Origin: Paramisgurnus dabryanus
Taxonomy: Eukaryota; Chordata; Actinopteri; Cypriniformes; Cobitidae
Assembly: GCF_030506205.2 (NCBI RefSeq)
Contig: NC_133359.1
Location: forward strand, 31,245,344 to 31,309,343
Direction of reading: 5' to 3'
DNA: 64,000 nt
Positions 10,690-22,900 of the stretch are shown here, piece by piece. Within the stretch, counting starts at the first letter, position 1; every line of letters begins with the position of its first letter. A program made the translations under genes and the position numbers. The notes beneath the pieces were generated by a model that did not search any database, was not told the origin of the DNA, and saw only the letters and a program-made list of their open reading frames with translations.

Positions 10690-11450
10690 CCTAATACTAG
10701 ATGCTGCCGCCAACGGACCTAACACTCTAGAAAGTGCTTTACGGTGTAAAATTGGCCTTATCTGATCCTAGACACTGATGCCAGGATCGACTCTGTGTGT
10801 GTAGGAGACATACGTGCCTACATCCTCACTGAGTCCCAAGTTACCCAAAGAAATAATATTTTCTGCTAGTGGGTTAAAATGCCCTTTTTGGCGTTGTTCC
10901 GTAGCCCTAGGCGCTTCATATGGGCAAGGACGACATCTCGATGCCGAACTGCCATGTCTCGAGACTGGACTAACACAAGCCAATAGTCTATGTAATTAAG
11001 TATTTGGATCCCTTGAAGTCTCAGAGGAGCAAGGGTTAAATCCATGCATTATGCGCTGTGAAAGAACTACTCTGAACGGCAGAACCCGATATTGGTATGG
11101 TTTGCCCCCGAAAGCAAACCTGGGATTTCCAGATGCTGCAGGAGGATAGATATATGGACATAGGGGTCCTTAAAATGTATCATGACGAACCAGTCCTCAG
11201 ACCTGATTAACGCCACAGTAAAAGGAATTGTCAGTCTTAGAATTTTTATCTCTTCAGAGATCGATCTAAATAGGCCTCAGCCCTCCATCCTTCTTTGGTA
11301 CAATAAAATAATGGCTATAAAGCAATGACCTATTCCTTTAATAAGGTGGTCTTTTTCCGGGGCCCACCTCGGTGGGTAAAACCCCTCCGAACCTGGGAGG
11401 ATGGGAAACAAACTGAATTATGTAGCCTTTCTCTATAAACTCTAGCAGCC
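10690..11450 (-). pseudogene. DIRS reverse transcriptase, broken (copy 1)
   Basis: In life this enzyme would copy the element RNA into DNA. Minus-strand motifs in order, across several frames: REGYIIQF, SHPPRF and GVLPTEVGP (11434-11350); YFIVPKKDGGLRPI (near 11310-11269), the strongly conserved fingers motif; DWFVMIHFKDPYVHISI (about 11190-11145); ILNYIDYWLVL (11003-10971); RHRDVVLAHMKRLGL; and GPLAAASS (about 10715) after the palm. Two catalytic positions are lost. The first Asp of the palm motif usually reads IDLKDAY and here is IHFKDPY (11180-11160), and the YIDD box is YIDY (10994-10980). Frameshifts and in-frame stops also occur. Order after a gag-like region and before RNase H and recombinase fits DIRS. 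It is certainly a pseudogene. Confidence 0.87.
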
Positions 11451-12469
11451 ATTTTGTGACATTTTTTAATTTTCTCCACTCATGGAAAAATGCACTAAAA
11501 AGGAGATTGACTCCAGAATGCTCACTGCCCTGAAGCGGAGGACCGGCAGGGCACAGCTGAGCTACTAAGAAAAACCCTATTGTTCTGTTTTATATGTCTT
11601 TTTTAATGGAGACAAAAATTAGGTATTCTTTAATGAAGACGGAACATAAGGGGTTAACAAACTATTTTGTATGTGAGGGCACATCGGGCACAGGTTTTAT
11701 CTGTGCTCTATGAAAAGTGCCCTAAGAGGCCACTTGTGAACGACAGGTCCCCTTTAACGCAGCCTTATGATTTTGAGACAATGACTGCTCTCAGATCAGC
11801 CTTATATGCCTCTCTGGTTGCTGGTTGTTGTTTCGTCCCCCAAGCTCTCTGAGGGAGAGGGGGGGCACGAGAGACAACACTCTGTTTTTGTTATCTGTAT
11901 GTTGATGAATACTGTTTAGATGCAGATTCTCGGGGGAAACTGCGACGAGGAAAACCCCGTTTCTTTAGTAGCACGGAGAGAAAGCTCCGCCGCTCTCCTG
12001 AGCTCATCTAATATTACAGGATTCAGGTTCACCCTTTAATTCATACAATATCTGCTTGATATGCGTGAAGAATGCCAATATTGCGAAGGCATGCTCCAGC
12101 GCGACCCGCGACCATATAAACTTGTTAATCCATTTATATTGTTGCTGTCTCTCGCAACAAATAAACCGCGAGATACTTTCAATACGGGCATTTGCCGTAT
12201 CTGCATTATTTAAAACCCCCCCAAAAAGGGTTAAGAAACTCGCTGATGTGTTTAACAATAAATGAGAGGAGTCTGCATATCTGCATGGTCTTCCGTTTAA
12301 AAACGTATCAGTGTAAATCAGGGAAGAAAGTTAAACCTCTTTCGTCAAGTTCACTGGCAGCCTTCACTTTGTGCTGGTCAGTAAAGTCAATATTAGATTG
12401 TTACAGCCGATCGGGTCACAACATAATAGTTCTTCGTAACATGGAGAAAGGGTATAAATCAGTAAGCTT
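11451..12469 (-). pseudogene. Probable gag-derived remnant (copy 1)
   Basis: About 1 kb between leader and reverse transcriptase in sense order, where DIRS elements carry gag. No long frame survives. The longest minus-strand frame is 84 codons (12258-12004) and contains SRVALEHAFAILAFFTHIKQ; I do not recognise a domain. Nearer the reverse transcriptase, AWGTKQQPATREAYKADLR (about 11855-11790) resembles the tail of gag-type frames in fish DIRS elements, but this is a weak recollection. The assignment rests mainly on position. Plus-strand frames at 11667-11852 and 12056-12485 have no support. Confidence 0.4.
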
Positions 12470-12698
12470 TGTGTTTTCTGTATAAACATTAATTACATCT
12501 AGATCCTCAGAACTAGAGTAATTCACAACACTCGCGGATAAACGGGTGAAGCCGCTCACGGGCACCCATTGAACCACAAGGCTTGCGGGGTTTGTTTTCT
12601 GTATAAACATTAATTACATCTAGATCCTCAGAACTAGAGTAATTCACAACACTCGCGGATAAACGGGTGAAGCCGCTCACGGGCACCCATTGAACCAC
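12470..12698 (-). repeat. Tandem pair of the 110-bp module near the sense 5' end (copy 1)
   Basis: Instances 12470-12577 and 12591-12698 are direct repeats 121 bp apart and nearly identical over the shared part, so this duplication is younger than instances 1 and 2. Minus-strand frames of 71 codons (12728-12513) and 64 codons (12610-12416) run through them and read WVPVSGFTRLSASVVNYSSS. As the first open frame after the leader this could be the start of gag. The duplication would break it, because 121 is not a multiple of 3. Confidence 0.7.
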
Positions 12699-12979
12699 GC
12701 TTGCGAAAACCCATCGAGAGCGGAGCATTTGAATGGTATTTTCTCACAATGCCCGCACGCCTCCCCCTCGGGGGAAAGCATGCGTGTAGTCCGCACCAAA
12801 CACACACACACACAAAGCTCGTGCTATCCCCGTCAATAATAATCTAGGACAGGGGGTAACACACTTCTAATTCCCTTTCTCTTATCCATGTTTCCCTAGT
12901 TTTTTAAACTAATCTAATCTAATCTCACTAGATATAGATTTAGACACATTCACATTCACACAAGCGTTCGCTGAAATAG
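12699..12979 (-). other. Untranslated leader of the element (copy 1)
   Basis: About 280 bp between the right ITR core and the first module, with no convincing frame. It holds a short CA run at 12801-12814, a CCCCCTCGGGGG-like GC hairpin at about 12764-12775, and ATCTA/ATCTC short repeats near 12910-12930. By position it would be the 5' leader of the sense transcript. Confidence 0.45.
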
Positions 12980-13162
12980 CAGAAGCTGTTTGACCTATAT
13001 TATTTCCGCCTAGTTATAGCCTCGCGTTGCCACGTCACTCTTGACGTCATCCGCCGGCGTCTATATATAGACCTAGTTGACACAATATTCACGCGCGTCA
13101 CGCTGCATAGCGTTCCCCATAATGTCATTACATGACACAGCGTCAAGGATCCCTTGAAAGGG
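12980..13162 (-). repeat. Right inverted terminal repeat (sense 5' ITR), copy 1
   Basis: The core 12980-13144 is the perfect inverted copy of 7929-8093. The outer extension 13145-13162 is only 18 bp and ends in the palindrome CCCTTGAAAGGG, unlike the 44-bp extension on the left. Its complement lies in the ICR at 8198-8249. It carries mirrored CTATATATAG (13061-13070) and TGACGTCA (13042-13049). AAC follows at 13163-13165, then the satellite resumes at TAATACATAC. Confidence 0.93.
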
Positions 13163-13499
13163 AACTAATACATACAGGTTTAAAACAACACAAGGATGAA
13201 TAAATTATGAAAGAATTTTCATTGAACCTATAAAATTCCATCATTTTTTTAATCCTACTATGGGAGTCAATGGTCACTATCTGCTGTGGGTTTACCATCA
13301 TTCCTCAAAATATTTTCTTTTGTGTTAATCAGAAAAAAACTACTGCATACAGGTTTAAAACAACACAAGGATGAGTAAATTATGAAAGAATTTTCATTGA
13401 ACCTATAAAATTCCATCATTTTTTTATTCCTACTATGGGAGTCAATGGTCACTATCTGCTGTGGGTTTACCATCATTCCTCAAAATATTTTCTTTTGTG

Positions 13500-16400
13500 T
13501 TTATTAGAAAAAAAATAATGCATACAGGTTTAAAACAACACAAGGATGAGTAAATTATGAAAGAATTTTCATTGAACCTATAAAATTCCATCATTTTTTT
13601 ATTCCTACTATGGGAGTCAGTGGGTCACTATCTGCTGTGGGTTTACCATCATTCCTCAAAATATTTTCTTTTGTGTTGATCAGAAAAAAACTAATGCATA
13701 CAGGTTTAAAACAACACAAGGATGAATAAATTATGAAAGAATTTTCATTGAACCTAAAAAATTCCATCATTTTTTTATTCCTACTATGGGAGTCAATGGT
13801 CACTATCTGCTGTGGGTTTACCATCATTCCTCAAAATATTTTCTTTTGTGTTTATTAGAAAAAAACGAATGCATACAGGTTTAAAACAACACAAGGATGA
13901 ATAAATTATGAAAGAATTTTCATTGAACCTATAAAATTCCATCATTTTTTTATTCCTACTATGGGAGTCAATGGTCACTATCTGCTGTGGGTTTACCATC
14001 ATTCCTCAAAATATTTTCTTTTGTGTTAATCAGAAAAAAACTAATGCATACAGGTTTAAAACAACACAAGGATGAGTAAATTATGAAAGAATTTTCATTG
14101 AACCTATAAAATTCCATCATTTTTTTATTCCTACTATGGGAGTCAATGGTCACTATCTGCTGTGGGTTTACTATCATTCCTCAAAATATTTTCTTTTGTG
14201 TTAATCAGAAAAAAAACTAATGCATACACGTTTAAAAGAACACGAGGATGAGTAAATTATGAAAGAATTTTCATTGAACCTATAAAATTCCATCATTTTT
14301 TTATTCCTACTATGGGAGTCAATGGTCACTATCTGCTGTGGGTTTACCATCATTCCTCAAAATATTTTCTTTTGTGTTTATTAGAAAAAAACTAATGCAT
14401 ACAGGTTTAAAACAACACAAGGATGAGTAATTATGTAAGAATTTTCATTGAACCTATAAAATTCCATAATTTTTTATTCCTACTATGGGAGTCAATGGTC
14501 ACTATCTGCTGTGGGTTTACCATCATTCCTCAAAATATTTTCTTTTGTGTTGATCAGAAAAAAACTAATGCATACAGGTTTAAAACAACACAAGGATGAG
14601 TAAATTATGAAAGAATTTTCATTGAACCTATAAAATTCCATCATTTTTTTATTCCTACTATGGGAGTCAATGGTCACTATCTGCTGTGGGTTTACCATCA
14701 TTCCTCAAAATATTTTCTTTTGTGTTTATTAGAAAAAAACGAATGCATACAGGTTTAAAACAACACGAGGATGAATAAATTATGAAAGAATTTTCATTGA
14801 ACCTAAAAAATTCCATCATTTTTTTATTCCTACTATGGGAGTCAATGGTCACTATCTGCTGTGGGTTTACCATCATTCCTCAAAATATTTTCATTTGTGT
14901 TTATTAGAAAAAAACGAATGAATACAGGTTTAAAACAACAGGAGGATGAATAAATTATGAAAGAATTTTCATTGAACCTATAAAATTCCATCATTTTTTT
15001 TATTCCTACTATGGGAGTCAGTGGGTCACTATCTGCTGTGGGTTTACCATCATTCCTCAAAATATTTTCTTTTGTGTTGATCAGAAAAAAACTAATGCAT
15101 ACAGGTTTAAAACAACACAAGGATGAGTAAATTATGAAAGAATTTTCATTGAACCTATAAAATTCCATCATTTTTTTATTCCTACTATGGGAGTCAATGG
15201 TCACTATCTGCTGTGGGTTTACCATCATTCCTCAAAATATTTTCTTTTGTGTTTATTAGAAAAAAACTAATGCATACAGGTTTAAAACAACACAAGGATG
15301 AGTAAATTATGAAAGAATTTTCATTAAACCTATAAAATTCCATCATTTTTTTATTCCTACTATGGGAGTCAGTGGGTCACTATCTGCTGTGGGTTTACCA
15401 TCATTCCTCAAAATATTTTCTTTTGTGTTGATCAGAAAAAAACTAATGCATACAGGTTTAAAACAACACAAGGATGAATAAATTATAAAAGAATTTTCAT
15501 TGAACCTAAAAAATTCCATCATTTTTTTATTCCTACTATGGGAGTCAATGGTCACTATCTGCTGTGGGTTTACCATCATTCCTCAAAATATTTTCTTTTG
15601 TGTTTATTAGAAAAAAACGAATGCATACAGGTTTAAAACAACACAAGGATGAGTAAATTATGAAAGAATTTTCATTGAACCTATAAAATTCCATCATTTT
15701 TTTATTCCTACTATGGGAGTCAGTGGGTCACTATCTGCTGTGGGTTTACCATCATTCCTCAAAATATTTTCTTTTGTGTTGATCAGAAAAAAACTAATGC
15801 ATACAGGTTTAAAACAACACAAGGATGAATAAATTATGAAAGAATTTTCATTGAACCTAAAAAATTCCATCATTTTTTTATTCCTACTATGGGAGTCAAT
15901 GGTCACTATCTGCTGTGGGTTTACCATCATTCCTCAAAATATTTTCTTTTGTGTTTATTAGAAAAAACGAATGCATACAGGTTTAAAACAACACAAGGAT
16001 GAATAAATTATGAAAGAATTTTCATTGAACCTATAAAATTCCATCATTTTTTTATTCCTACTATGGGAGTCAATGGTCACTATCTGCTGTGGGTTTACCA
16101 TCATTCCTCAAAATATTTTCTTTTGTGTTAATCAGAAAAAAACTAATGCATACAGGTTTAAAACAACACAAGGATGAGTAAATTATGAAAGAATTTTCAT
16201 TGAACCTATAAAATTCCATCATTTTTTTATTCCTACTATGGGAGTCAATGGTCACTATCTGCTGTGGGTTTACTATCATTCCTCAAAATATTTTCTTTTG
16301 TGTTAATCAGAAAAAAAACTAATGCATACACGTTTAAAAGAACACGAGGATGAGTAAATTATGAAAGAATTTTCATTGAACCTATAAAATTCCATCATTT

Positions 16401-16863
16401 TTTTATTCCTACTATGGGAGTCAATGGTCACTATCTGCTGTGGGTTTACCATCATTCCTCAAAATATTTTCTTTTGTGTTTATTAGAAAAAAAACTAATG
16501 CATACAGGTTTAAAACAACACAAGGATGAGTAATTATGTAAGAATTTTCATTGAACCTATAAAATTCCATCATTTTTTATTCCTACTATGGGAGTCAATG
16601 GTCACTATCTGCTGTGGGTTTACCATCATTCCTCAAAATATTTTCTTTTGTGTTGATCAGAAAAAAACTAATGCATACAGGTTTAAAACAACACAAGGAT
16701 GAGTAAATTATGAAAGAATTTTCATTGAACCTATAAAATTCCATCATTTTTTTATTCCTACTATGGGAGTCAATGGTCACTATCTGCTGTGGGTTTACCA
16801 TCATTCCTCAAAATATTTTCTTTTGTGTTTATTAGAAAAAAACGAATGCATACAGGTTTAAAA
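13500..16863 (+). repeat. Twelve-monomer higher-order shift of 2103 bp
   Basis: The series from about 13500 to 14760 recurs at about 15600 to 16863. Markers are TAATTATGTA at 14428 and 16531 (offset 2103), the ACACG plus GAACACGAGG monomer at about 14226 and 16328, and the AGTCAGTGGG subtype at 13616 and 15719. Correspondence is lost at about 14764, where ACACGAGG meets ACACAAGG. Confidence 0.65.
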
Positions 16864-18729
16864 CAACACAAGGATGAATAAATTATGAAAGAATTTTCAT
16901 TGAACCTATAAAATTCCATCATTTTTTTATTCCTACTATGGGAGTCAGTGGGTCACTATCTGCTGTGGGTTTACCATCATTCCTCAAAATATTTTCTTTT
17001 GTGTTGATCAGAAAAAAACTAATGCATACAGGTTTAAAACAACACAAGGATGAGTAAATTATGAAAGAATTTTCATTGAACCTATAAAATTCCATCATTT
17101 TTTTATTCCTACTATGGGAGTCAATGGTCACTATCTGCTGTGGGTTTACCATCATTCCTCAAAATATTTTCTTTTGTGTTTATTAGAAAAAAACGAATGC
17201 ATACAGGTTTAAAACAACACAAGGATGAGTAAATTATGAAAGAATTTTCATTGAACCTATAAAATTCCATCATTTTTTTATTCCTACTATGGGAGTCAGT
17301 GGGTCACTATCTGCTGTGGGTTTACCATCATTCCTCAAAATATTTTCTTTTGTGTTTATTAGAAAAAAACGAATGCATACAGGTTTAAAACAACACAAGG
17401 ATGAATAAATTATGAAAGAATTTTCATTGAACCTATAAAATTCCATCATTTTTTTATTCCTACTATAGGAGTCAATGGTCACTATCTGCTGTGGGTTTAC
17501 CATCATTCCTCAAAATATTTTCATTTGTGTTTATTAGAAAAAAACGAATGCATACAGGTTTAAAACAACAGGAGGATGAATAAATTATGAAAGAATTTTC
17601 ATTGAACCTATAAAATTCCATCATTTTTTTATTCCTACTATGGGAGTCAGTGGGTCACTATCTGCTGTGGGTTTACCATCATTCCTCAAAATATTTTCTT
17701 TTGTGTTTATTAGAAAAAAACGAATGCATACAGGTTTAAAACAACACAAGGATGAGTAAATTATGAAAGAATTTTCATTGAACCTATAAAATTCCATCAT
17801 TTTTTTATTCCTACTATGGGAGTCAATGGTCACTATCTGCTGTGGGTTTACCATCATTCCTCAAAATATTTTCTTTTGTGTTAATCAGAAAAAAAACTAA
17901 TGCATACATGTTTAAAAGAACACGAGGATGAGTAAATTATGAAAGAATTTTCATTGAACCTATAAAATTCCATCATTTTTTTATTCCTACTATGGGAGTC
18001 AATGGTCACTATCTGCTGTGGGTTTACCATCATTCCTCAAAATATTTTCTTTTGTGTTTATTAGAAAAAAACTAATGCATACAGGTTTAAAACAACACAA
18101 GGATGAGTAATTATGAAAGAATTTTCATTGAACCTATAAAATTCCATCATTTTTTTAATCCTACTATGGGAGTCAATGGTCACTATCTGCTGTGGGTTTA
18201 CCATCATTCCTCAAAATATTTTCTTTTGTGTTGATCAGAAAAAAACTAATGCATACAGGTTTAAAACAACACAAGGATGAGTAAATTATGAAAGAATTTT
18301 CATTGAACCTATAAAATTCCATCATTTTTTTATTCCTACTATGGGAGTCAGTGGGTCACTATCTGCTGTGGGTTTACCATCATTCCTCAAAATATTTTCT
18401 TTTGTGTTTATTAGAAAAAAACGAATGCATACAGGTTTAAAACAACACGAGGATGAATAAATTATGAAAGAATTTTCATTGAACCTAAAAAATTCCATCA
18501 TTTTTTTATTCCTACTATGGGAGTCAATGGTCACTATCTGCTGTGGGTTTACCATCATTCCTCAAAATATTTTCTTTTGTGTTTATTAGAAAAAAACGAA
18601 TGCATACAGGTTTAAAACAACAGGAGGATGAATAAATTATGAAAGAATTTTCATTGAACCTATAAAATTCCATCATTTTTTTATTCCTACTATGGGAGTC
18701 AGTGGGTCACTATCTGCTGTGGGTTTACC

Positions 18730-19960
18730 ATCATTCCTCAAAATATTTTCTTTTGTGTTGATCAGAAAAAAACTAATGCATACAGGTTTAAAACAACACA
18801 AGGATGAATAAATTATGAAAGAATTTTCATTGAACCTAAAAAATTCCATCATTTTTTTATTCCTACTATGGGAGTCAATGGTCACTATCTGCTGTGGGTT
18901 TACCATCATTCCTCAAAATATTTTCTTTTGTGTTGATCAGAAAAAAACTAATGCATACAGGTTTAAAACAACACAAGGATGAATAAATTATGAAAGAATT
19001 TTCATTGAACCTAAAAAATTCCATCATTTTTTTATTCCTACTATGGGAGTCAATGGTCACTATCTGCTGTGGGTTTACCATCATTCCTCAAAATATTTTC
19101 TTTTGTGTTTATTAGAAAAAAACGAATGCATACAGGTTTAAAACAACACAATGATGAATAAATTATGAAAGAATTTTCATTGAACCTATAAAATTCCATC
19201 ATTTTTTTATTCCTACTATGGGAGTCAATGGTCACTATCTGCTGTGGGTTTACCATCATTCCTCAAAATATTTTCTTTTGTGTTAATCAGAAAAAAACTA
19301 ATGCATACAGGTTTAAAACAACACAAGGATGAATAAATTATGAAAGAATTTTCATTGAACCTAAAAAATTCCATCATTTTTTTATTCCTACTATGGGAGT
19401 CAATGGTCACTATCTGCTGTGGGTTTACCATCATTCCTCAAAATATTTTCTTTTGTGTTTATTAGAAAAAAACGAATGCATACAGGTTTAAAACAACACA
19501 ATGATGAATAAATTATGAAAGAATTTTCATTGAACCTATAAAATTCCATCATTTTTTTATTCCTACTATGGGAGTCAATGGTCACTATCTGCTGTGGGTT
19601 TACCATCATTCCTCAAAATATTTTCTTTTGTGTTGATCAGAAAAAAACTAATGCATACAGGTTTAAAACAACACAAGGATGAATAAATTATGAAAGAATT
19701 TTCATTGAACCTAAAAAATTCCATCATTTTTTTATTCCTACTATGGGAGTCAATGGTCACTATCTGCTGTGGGTTTACCATCATTCCTCAAAATATTTTC
19801 TTTTGTGTTTATTAGAAAAAAACGAATGCATACAGGTTTAAAACAACACAAGGATGAATAAATTATGAAAGAATTTTCATTGAACCTATAAAATTCCATC
19901 ATTTTTTTATTCCTACTATAGGAGTCAATGGTCACTATCTGCTGTGGGTTTACCATCATT
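18730..19960 (+). repeat. Dimeric higher-order repeat, 350-bp unit
   Basis: Monomers alternate between a CCTAAAAAATT subtype and a CCTATAAAATT subtype with a period of 350 bp. The private variant ACAATGATGAATA occurs at 19149 and 19499, exactly one dimer apart, which shows a recent dimer duplication. The same pattern sits in copy 2 near 41250 and 41600. Confidence 0.75.
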
Positions 19961-22900
19961 CCTCAAAATATTTTCTTTTGTGTTTATTAGAAAAAAACGA
20001 ATGCATACAGGTTTAAAACAACACGAGGATGAATAAATTATGAAAGAATTTTCATTGAACCTAAAAAATTCCATCATTTTTTTATTCCTACTATGGGAGT
20101 CAATGGTCACTATCTGCTGTGGGTTTACCATCATTCCTCAAAATATTTTCTTTTGTGTTTATTAGAAAAAAACGAATGCATACAGGTTTAAAACAACACG
20201 AGGATGAATAAATTATGAAAGAATTTTCATTGAACCTATAAAATTCCATAATTTTTTTATTCCTACTATGGGAGTCAGTGGGTCACTATCTGCTGTGGGT
20301 TTACCATCATTCCTCAAAATATTTTCTTTTGTGTTGATCAGAAAAAAACTAATACATACAGGTTTAAAACAACACAAGGATGAATAAATTATGAAAGAAT
20401 TTTCATTGAACCTATAAAATTCCATCATTTTTTTAATCCTACTATGGGAGTCAATGGTCACTATCTGCTGTGGGTTTACCATCATTCCTCAAAATATTTT
20501 CTTTTGTGTTAATCAGAAAAAAACTACTGCATACAGGTTTAAAACAACACAAGGATGAATAAATTATGAAAGAATTTTCATTGAACCTAAAAAATTCCAT
20601 CATTTTTTTATTCCTACTATGGGAGTCAATGGTCACTATCTGCTGTGGGTTTACCATCATTCCTCAAAATATTTTCTTTTGTGTTTATTAGAAAAAAACG
20701 AATGCATACAGGTTTAAAACAACACAAGGATGAATAAATTATGAAAGAATTTTCATTGAACCTATAAAATTCCATCATTTTTTTATTCCTACTATGGGAG
20801 TCAATGGTCACTATCTGCTGTGGGTTTACTATCATTCCTCAAAATATTTTCTTTTGTGTTAATCAGAAAAAAAACTAATGCATACACGTTTAAAAGAACA
20901 CGAGGATGAGTAAATTATGAAAGAATTTTCATTGAACCTATAAAATTCCATCATTTTTTTAATCCTACTATGGGAGTCAATGGTCACTATCTGCTGTGGG
21001 TTTACCATCATTCCTCAAAATATTTTCTTTTGTGTTAATCAGAAAAAAACTAATGCATACAGGTTTAAAACAACACAAGGATGAGTAAATTATGAAAGAA
21101 TTTTCATTGAACCTATAAAATTCCATCATTTTTTTATTCCTACTATGGGAGTCAATGGTCACTATCTGCTGTGGGTTTACCATCATTCCTCAAAATATTT
21201 TCTTTTGTGTTTATTAGAAAAAAACTAATGCATACAGGTTTAAAACAACACAAGGATGAGTAATTATGTAAGAATTTTCATTGAACCTATAAAATTCCAT
21301 CATTTTTTATTCCTACTATGGGAGTCAATGGTCACTATCTGCTGTGGGTTTACCATCATTCCTCAAAATATTTTCTTTTGTGTTGATCAGAAAAAAACTA
21401 ATGCATACAGGTTTAAAACAACACAAGGATGAGTAAATTATGAAAGAATTTTCATTGAACCTATAAAATTCCATCATTTTTTTATTCCTACTATGGGAGT
21501 CAATGGTCACTATCTGCTGTGGGTTTACCATCATTCCTCAAAATATTTTCTTTTGTGTTTATTAGAAAAAAACGAATGCATACAGGTTTAAAACAACACG
21601 AGGATGAATAAATTATGAAAGAATTTTCATTGAACCTAAAAAATTCCATCATTTTTTTATTCCTACTATGGGAGTCAGTGGGTCACTATCTGCTGTGGGT
21701 TTACCATCATTCCTCAAAATATTTTCATTTGTGTTTATTAGAAAAAAACGAATGCATACAGGTTTAAAACAACAGGAGGATGAATAAATTATGAAAGAAT
21801 TTTCATTGAACCTATAAAATTCCATCATTTTTTTATTCCTACTATGGGAGTCAATGGTCACTATCTGCTGTGGGTTTACCATCATTCCTCAAAATATTTT
21901 CTTTTGTGTTTATTAGAAAAAAACGAATGCATACAGGTTTAAAACAACAGGAGGATGAATAAATTATGAAAGAATTTTCATTGAACCTAAAAAATTCCAT
22001 CATTTTTTTATTCCTACTATGGGAGTCAATGGTCACTATCTGCTGTGGGTTTACCATCATTCCTCAAAATATTTTCTTTTGTGTTTATTAGAAAAAAACG
22101 AATGCATACAGGTTTAAAACAACACAAGGATGAATAAATTATGAAAGAATTTTCATTGAACCTATAAAATTCCATCATTTTTTTATTCCTACTATGGGAG
22201 TCAATGGTCACTATCTGCTGTGGGTTTACCATCATTCCTCAAAATATTTTCTTTTGTGTTAATCAGAAAAAAACTAATGCATACAGGTTTAAAACAACAC
22301 AAGGATGAGTAAATTATGAAAGAAATTTCATTGAACCTATAAAATTCCATCATTTTTTTATTCCTACTATGGGAGTCAATGGTCACTATCTGCTGTGGGT
22401 TTACTATCATTCCTCAAAATATTTTCTTTTGTGTTAATCAGAAAAAAAACTAATGCATACACGTTTAAAAGAACACGAGGATGAGTAAATTATGAAAGAA
22501 TTTTCATTGAACCTATAAAATTCCATCATTTTTTTATTCCTACTATGGGAGTCAATGGTCACTATCTGCTGTGGGTTTACCATCATTCCTCAAAATATTT
22601 TCTTTTGTGTTTATTAGAAAAAAACTAATGCATACAGGTTTAAAACAACACAAGGATGAGTAATTATGTAAGAATTTTCATTGAACCTATAAAATTCCAT
22701 CATTTTTTATTCCTACTATGGGAGTCAATGGTCACTATCTGCTGTGGGTTTACCATCATTCCTCAAAATATTTTCTTTTGTGTTTATTAGAAAAAAACGA
22801 ATGCATACAGGTTTAAAACAACACAAGGATGAGTAAATTATGAAAGAATTTTCATTGAACCTAAAAAATTCCATCATTTTTTTATTCCTACTATGGGAGT

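Larger units (their letters stand above)
7885..13162 (-). mobile_element. Degenerate DIRS-like tyrosine-recombinase retrotransposon, copy 1
   Basis: A 5278-bp insertion in the satellite, coding sense on the minus strand. Sense order is right ITR, leader, gag-like remnant, reverse transcriptase, RNase H tail, duplicated recombinase pieces, tyrosine recombinase, internal complementary region, left ITR. Three signs identify the DIRS group. First, reverse transcriptase and tyrosine recombinase motifs lie together on one strand. Second, inverted repeats have unequal end extensions, and an internal region is complementary to both ends. Third, a shared AAC borders the insertion. All coding regions have stops, frameshifts or lost catalytic residues, and no methyltransferase domain was found. 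Such elements replicate through RNA and insert as circles by the recombinase; this copy could move only with proteins from elsewhere. The subfamily name was not determined. Confidence 0.92.
1..20159 (+). repeat. Large duplication, copy 1
   Basis: This stretch (satellite block A, the DIRS-like element and the first 7 kb of block B) recurs at 22104-42262 with a constant offset of 22103. Homology breaks at 20160 (TGTTTATTAG here, TGTTGATCAG at the matching site). It probably extends left of the window. By eye I found only three substitutions: T7091/G29194, A19920/G42023 and A20020/C42123. A systematic alignment could find a few more. Confidence 0.93.

Noticed and set aside
12004..12485. Overlapping 69- to 97-codon frames on both strands as host genes
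   Set aside because: No recognised domain, no splice or promoter signals, and they lie within the element between the leader and reverse transcriptase. At best they are gag remnants.
12801..12814. CA microsatellite
   Set aside because: Only seven CA units inside the element leader; too short to list as a separate repeat.
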